NCBI GenBank assembly: GCA_002724315.1
Contig: PBOJ01000124.1
Location: 62,001-126,000, forward strand
Source of the DNA: Planctomycetaceae bacterium
GTDB taxonomy: Bacteria; Planctomycetota; Planctomycetia; Planctomycetales; Planctomycetaceae
DNA length: 64,000 nucleotides
Direction of reading: 5' to 3'
Below are positions 62,331-64,000 of the stretch, in pieces. Numbering within the stretch: position 1 is the first letter of the stretch; every line of letters begins with the position of its first letter. The notes under the pieces were generated by a model. It worked only from the letters and a program-made list of their open reading frames with translations, searched no databases and had not been told where the DNA came from. Both the position numbers and the translations under genes were made by a program.

Positions 62331-63598
62331 CGGCCCGGCTCGATCGTGATCCGGTGTAGGACCTTGGCTTTCAGACGGTCGATCTCGGCCTCCTGGATTG
62401 CCACCAGCTTCTCGAACTCGGCCACCTCCGTGGCGTTGTTCCCCTGTTCCCGCTTGCGGAAACCAAAGAGGTAGGTGGTGTTCTGGGGTCGCCAGCGATG
62501 GAAGTAGAGTCGGTTCTTGGCGATCACGGCTCGCCGCAGTGCGGCGTGTTTGTCTCCGGGCTCGCCGAACTGTGGGGCGATGCCGGCTGCGAATTCTTCG
62601 GCGGTGTGGTCCCCGAAGTTGTCACCGTCGATTCGCAGGGTGTAGCGGCCCCTGCGGAGGCCTTGGACCTGGAGGACAAACGGGCCGAAGCGGGACGAGA
62701 ACTCGAGCCGGCGTTTCTGGTACGTCGCACCGCCAGTGGCCAGCGGGCCGGTCACCTGTGGCGGTTGTCCCCGTTTCAGTTGCACGGCCAGGGTGGAAGT
62801 CGGGAACAACTGGGCCAGGACGCCTCGGGTGGCCACGCGGTATCCCTCCGAATTCAGCGCCCGACCGTCAACGGTGAACAACAGCCGGAACTGCCGGCGT
62901 GGCTTGTCCCAGAGTTTCTGGAAGGGGGCATTGAGATCGAGGTGGGCGTGTCCGTCCGCCAGAGCGAAGTTGGCCAGGGCCGTGTTGTAGCGGTCAATCT
63001 GTCGGTTTCGCTCGGTGGGGACGTCGAGTTCGGATCGAGTGAATTTGGACGTGCCCGAAACGGCGGAATTGAGCCGCCGGAGGCCGGGACGCTGTTGCGG
63101 CGGGATAGAGAGGATGACCACCCGGGTCCCGGGGCCGCTGCGTTTCCTGAGATCCGAGATCAGTTTCCGGTAACGCGCCAGAAATTCCGGGATCCCCTTG
63201 TCTCCGCTGAATGACTCGTTGCTGCCGTAACCCAGCACCAGCACGGTTGGTTTGAGCCGTGCCACGTGGTCGAGCATCCGCTGGTAACCCTTGGCTGGAG
63301 GATCGAAGATGCCCCGCGATTCGGCGCGGACCGTGTCACCGCTCCAGCCGAGGTTCCGGAATGTCAGTCGGATGCCGGACAGGCGAGCGACGATTGCGGT
63401 TTCCAGGTGACCGTAGGCCTGGGCCCGTTCGACCAGCGTGTTGCCGATCATCACGACCCGGTCGCCGTCACGGAACTGGAAGTCAACCGTGGCGGGCGGA
63501 GCCGGTGGTGGTGCTGCCGACAACGGCTGAGCCGTCAGCATCGCCACGAGCAGGATGGAGAAAATTTGGACCAAAGAGGGCTGAGGAAAGTGATTCAT
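62327..63598 (-). CDS. Secreted SGNH hydrolase
   Basis: A 423-residue protein with a signal peptide (LVQIFSILLVAMLTAQPLSA). Block I reads VVMIGNTLVERAQAYG with the nucleophile Ser of GDS replaced by Asn-Thr (GNTL), a form common in planctomycetes; LVLGYGSNESFSG is the Asn-containing block and DGHAHLDLNAPF is in the region expected for block V. Because the usual Ser is absent, classic esterase activity should not be assumed. It overlaps the dehydrogenase start by four bases, so the two are translationally coupled. Confidence 0.8.
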   Translation of the reverse strand: MNHFPQPSLVQIFSILLVAMLTAQPLSAAPPPAPPATVDFQFRDGDRVVMIGNTLVERAQAYGHLETAIVARLSGIRLTFRNLGWSGDTVRAESRGIFDPPAKGYQRMLDHVARLKPTVLVLGYGSNESFSGDKGIPEFLARYRKLISDLRKRSGPGTRVVILSIPPQQRPGLRRLNSAVSGTSKFTRSELDVPTERNRQIDRYNTALANFALADGHAHLDLNAPFQKLWDKPRRQFRLLFTVDGRALNSEGYRVATRGVLAQLFPTSTLAVQLKRGQPPQVTGPLATGGATYQKRRLEFSSRFGPFVLQVQGLRRGRYTLRIDGDNFGDHTAEEFAAGIAPQFGEPGDKHAALRRAVIAKNRLYFHRWRPQNTTYLFGFRKREQGNNATEVAEFEKLVAIQEAEIDRLKAKVLHRITIEPGR

Positions 63599-63627
63599 GG
63601 CAGCATCGTATCGGGGGAATCATCTGA

Positions 63628-63657
63628 TTGACAGTGCCGCGGAAACGAGGCTATAGT
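63628..63657 (+). promoter_or_regulatory. Near-consensus sigma-70 promoter
   Basis: A perfect TTGACA at 63628-63633 and TATAGT at 63652-63657 are separated by 18 bases. Transcription would start near 63664, giving a leader of roughly 130 bases before the DUF1501 gene at 63793. This is the best promoter match that I noticed in the window. Confidence 0.7.
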
Positions 63658-63780
63658 AAGCTCGAGTTGGTTCATGTGCCGATACTCTGAACTGTCAGGG
63701 GGACGGCAAAGACGGCCTGTTGGTGTGCTTTTCTCCTGGTGGAGGAATGCTGGCGGGGCGTTGAATTCAAGACCGCGTCA

Positions 63781-63788
63781 AGGAGAGG
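63781..63788 (+). promoter_or_regulatory. Ribosome binding site deciding a start
   Basis: AGGAGAGG sits four bases before ATG 63793 and fixes the start of the last gene against other ATG codons in other frames. Confidence 0.7.
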
Positions 63789-63792
63789 CCCG

Positions 63793-64000
63793 ATGCTGGG
63801 AATTACCGGACACAACGGCCGCGACCTGTGCGACGGAATTTCGCGTCGCGACATCCTCAAGGTTGGCGGAACCGCCGCGTTTGGCCTGAGCTTGCCGGAG
63901 ATGCTGAGGTTGCAGGAAGCCACTGCGGCCGAGGACGCTCGCTACGGTGGTGCCGGTTTCGGAAAAGCCAAGCACGTGATCATGCTTTACCTGCAGGGTG
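63793..64000 (+). CDS. DUF1501 exported protein, 3' end outside window
   Basis: Only the first 69 codons are present. ISRRDILKVGGTAAFGLSLPEML is a Tat-type signal, and KAKHVIMLYLQGG-like start of the mature part is typical of DUF1501 proteins. It has its own near-consensus promoter (63628-63657). It is divergent from the SGNH hydrolase and may be partnered with a cytochrome gene beyond the window. Confidence 0.85.
   Translation, partial: MLGITGHNGRDLCDGISRRDILKVGGTAAFGLSLPEMLRLQEATAAEDARYGGAGFGKAKHVIMLYLQG

Noticed and set aside
1-64000. Search for tRNA, rRNA, CRISPR arrays, IS elements, prophage and integration sites
   Set aside because: No cloverleaf-like sequences, regularly spaced repeats, transposase motifs or terminal repeats were seen by eye; a tRNAscan or repeat search could still find some.

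Overview
The window is a GC-rich, gene-dense bacterial chromosome segment that almost certainly comes from a planctomycete. It carries three DUF1501 proteins, one DUF1549/DUF1553 protein with planctomycete-type cytochrome c motifs, a very large PVC-type membrane-bound dehydrogenase with a terminal cytochrome c motif, an SGNH hydrolase of the secreted planctomycete type, many Tat-type signal sequences, FHA and Ser/Thr kinase proteins, and a formyltransferase of the methanopterin C1 pathway. I see no tRNA, rRNA, CRISPR array, insertion sequence or prophage. Long antisense reading frames are common and are side effects of the base composition.

Layout. 1-5.2 kb: purF (cut by the window edge), proB, a secreted TIM-barrel isomerase, a roughly 500-base gap with a very strong terminator hairpin, a MazG-like protein and a CTP-dependent polyprenol/phytol kinase-like protein. 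5.3-10.2 kb (minus strand): a two-subunit ThDP decarboxylase of the phosphonopyruvate/sulfopyruvate type, a secreted STN-like protein, an acylating-type aldehyde dehydrogenase and an adenylate-forming ligase resembling LuxC and LuxE. 10.4-21 kb: housekeeping genes (folK, infA, rnhA, recG) mixed with a PqaA-type hydrolase, an Nramp-like transporter without the usual metal ligands, an enolase-superfamily enzyme, a DUF1501 protein and an outer-membrane barrel. 21.3-28.6 kb (minus strand): an FHA protein, an alpha/beta hydrolase and a type II fatty-acid/polyketide-like cassette (FabF, FabZ, a long ACP, FabG, second FabZ) followed by a membrane-anchored coiled-coil protein. 29-33.7 kb: a GNAT, a creatininase-family enzyme and three secreted proteins. 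33.8-36 kb: a tungstate-type ABC transporter (tupCBA).

36.1-50.0 kb is the most interesting region. It is a 13-gene minus-strand block that reads, in transcription order: two Flp-like pilins, a prepilin peptidase, three TadE/TadG-like pseudopilin or assembly proteins, a one-TM protein, CpaB, a TadA/CpaF ATPase with an N-terminal FHA domain, TadB, TadC, a second membrane FHA protein, and a membrane Ser/Thr kinase whose extracytoplasmic part ends in a caspase-like domain. That caspase-like domain keeps its His and an EF-hand loop, but has Thr where the catalytic Cys should be. Both FHA domains in this block have lost phosphothreonine-contacting residues, whereas the FHA protein at 21-22 kb is canonical. 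No secretin (CpaC) or TadZ gene is in the window.

50.1-64 kb: a polytopic membrane protein, the formylmethanofuran formyltransferase, the DUF1501/DUF1553 pair, a beta-propeller protein of the GH43/GH32-like type, a small membrane protein, the PVC dehydrogenase coupled to the SGNH hydrolase by an ATGA overlap, and the start of another DUF1501 gene behind a near-consensus promoter. All functions are inferred from motifs read by eye; no database search was run.
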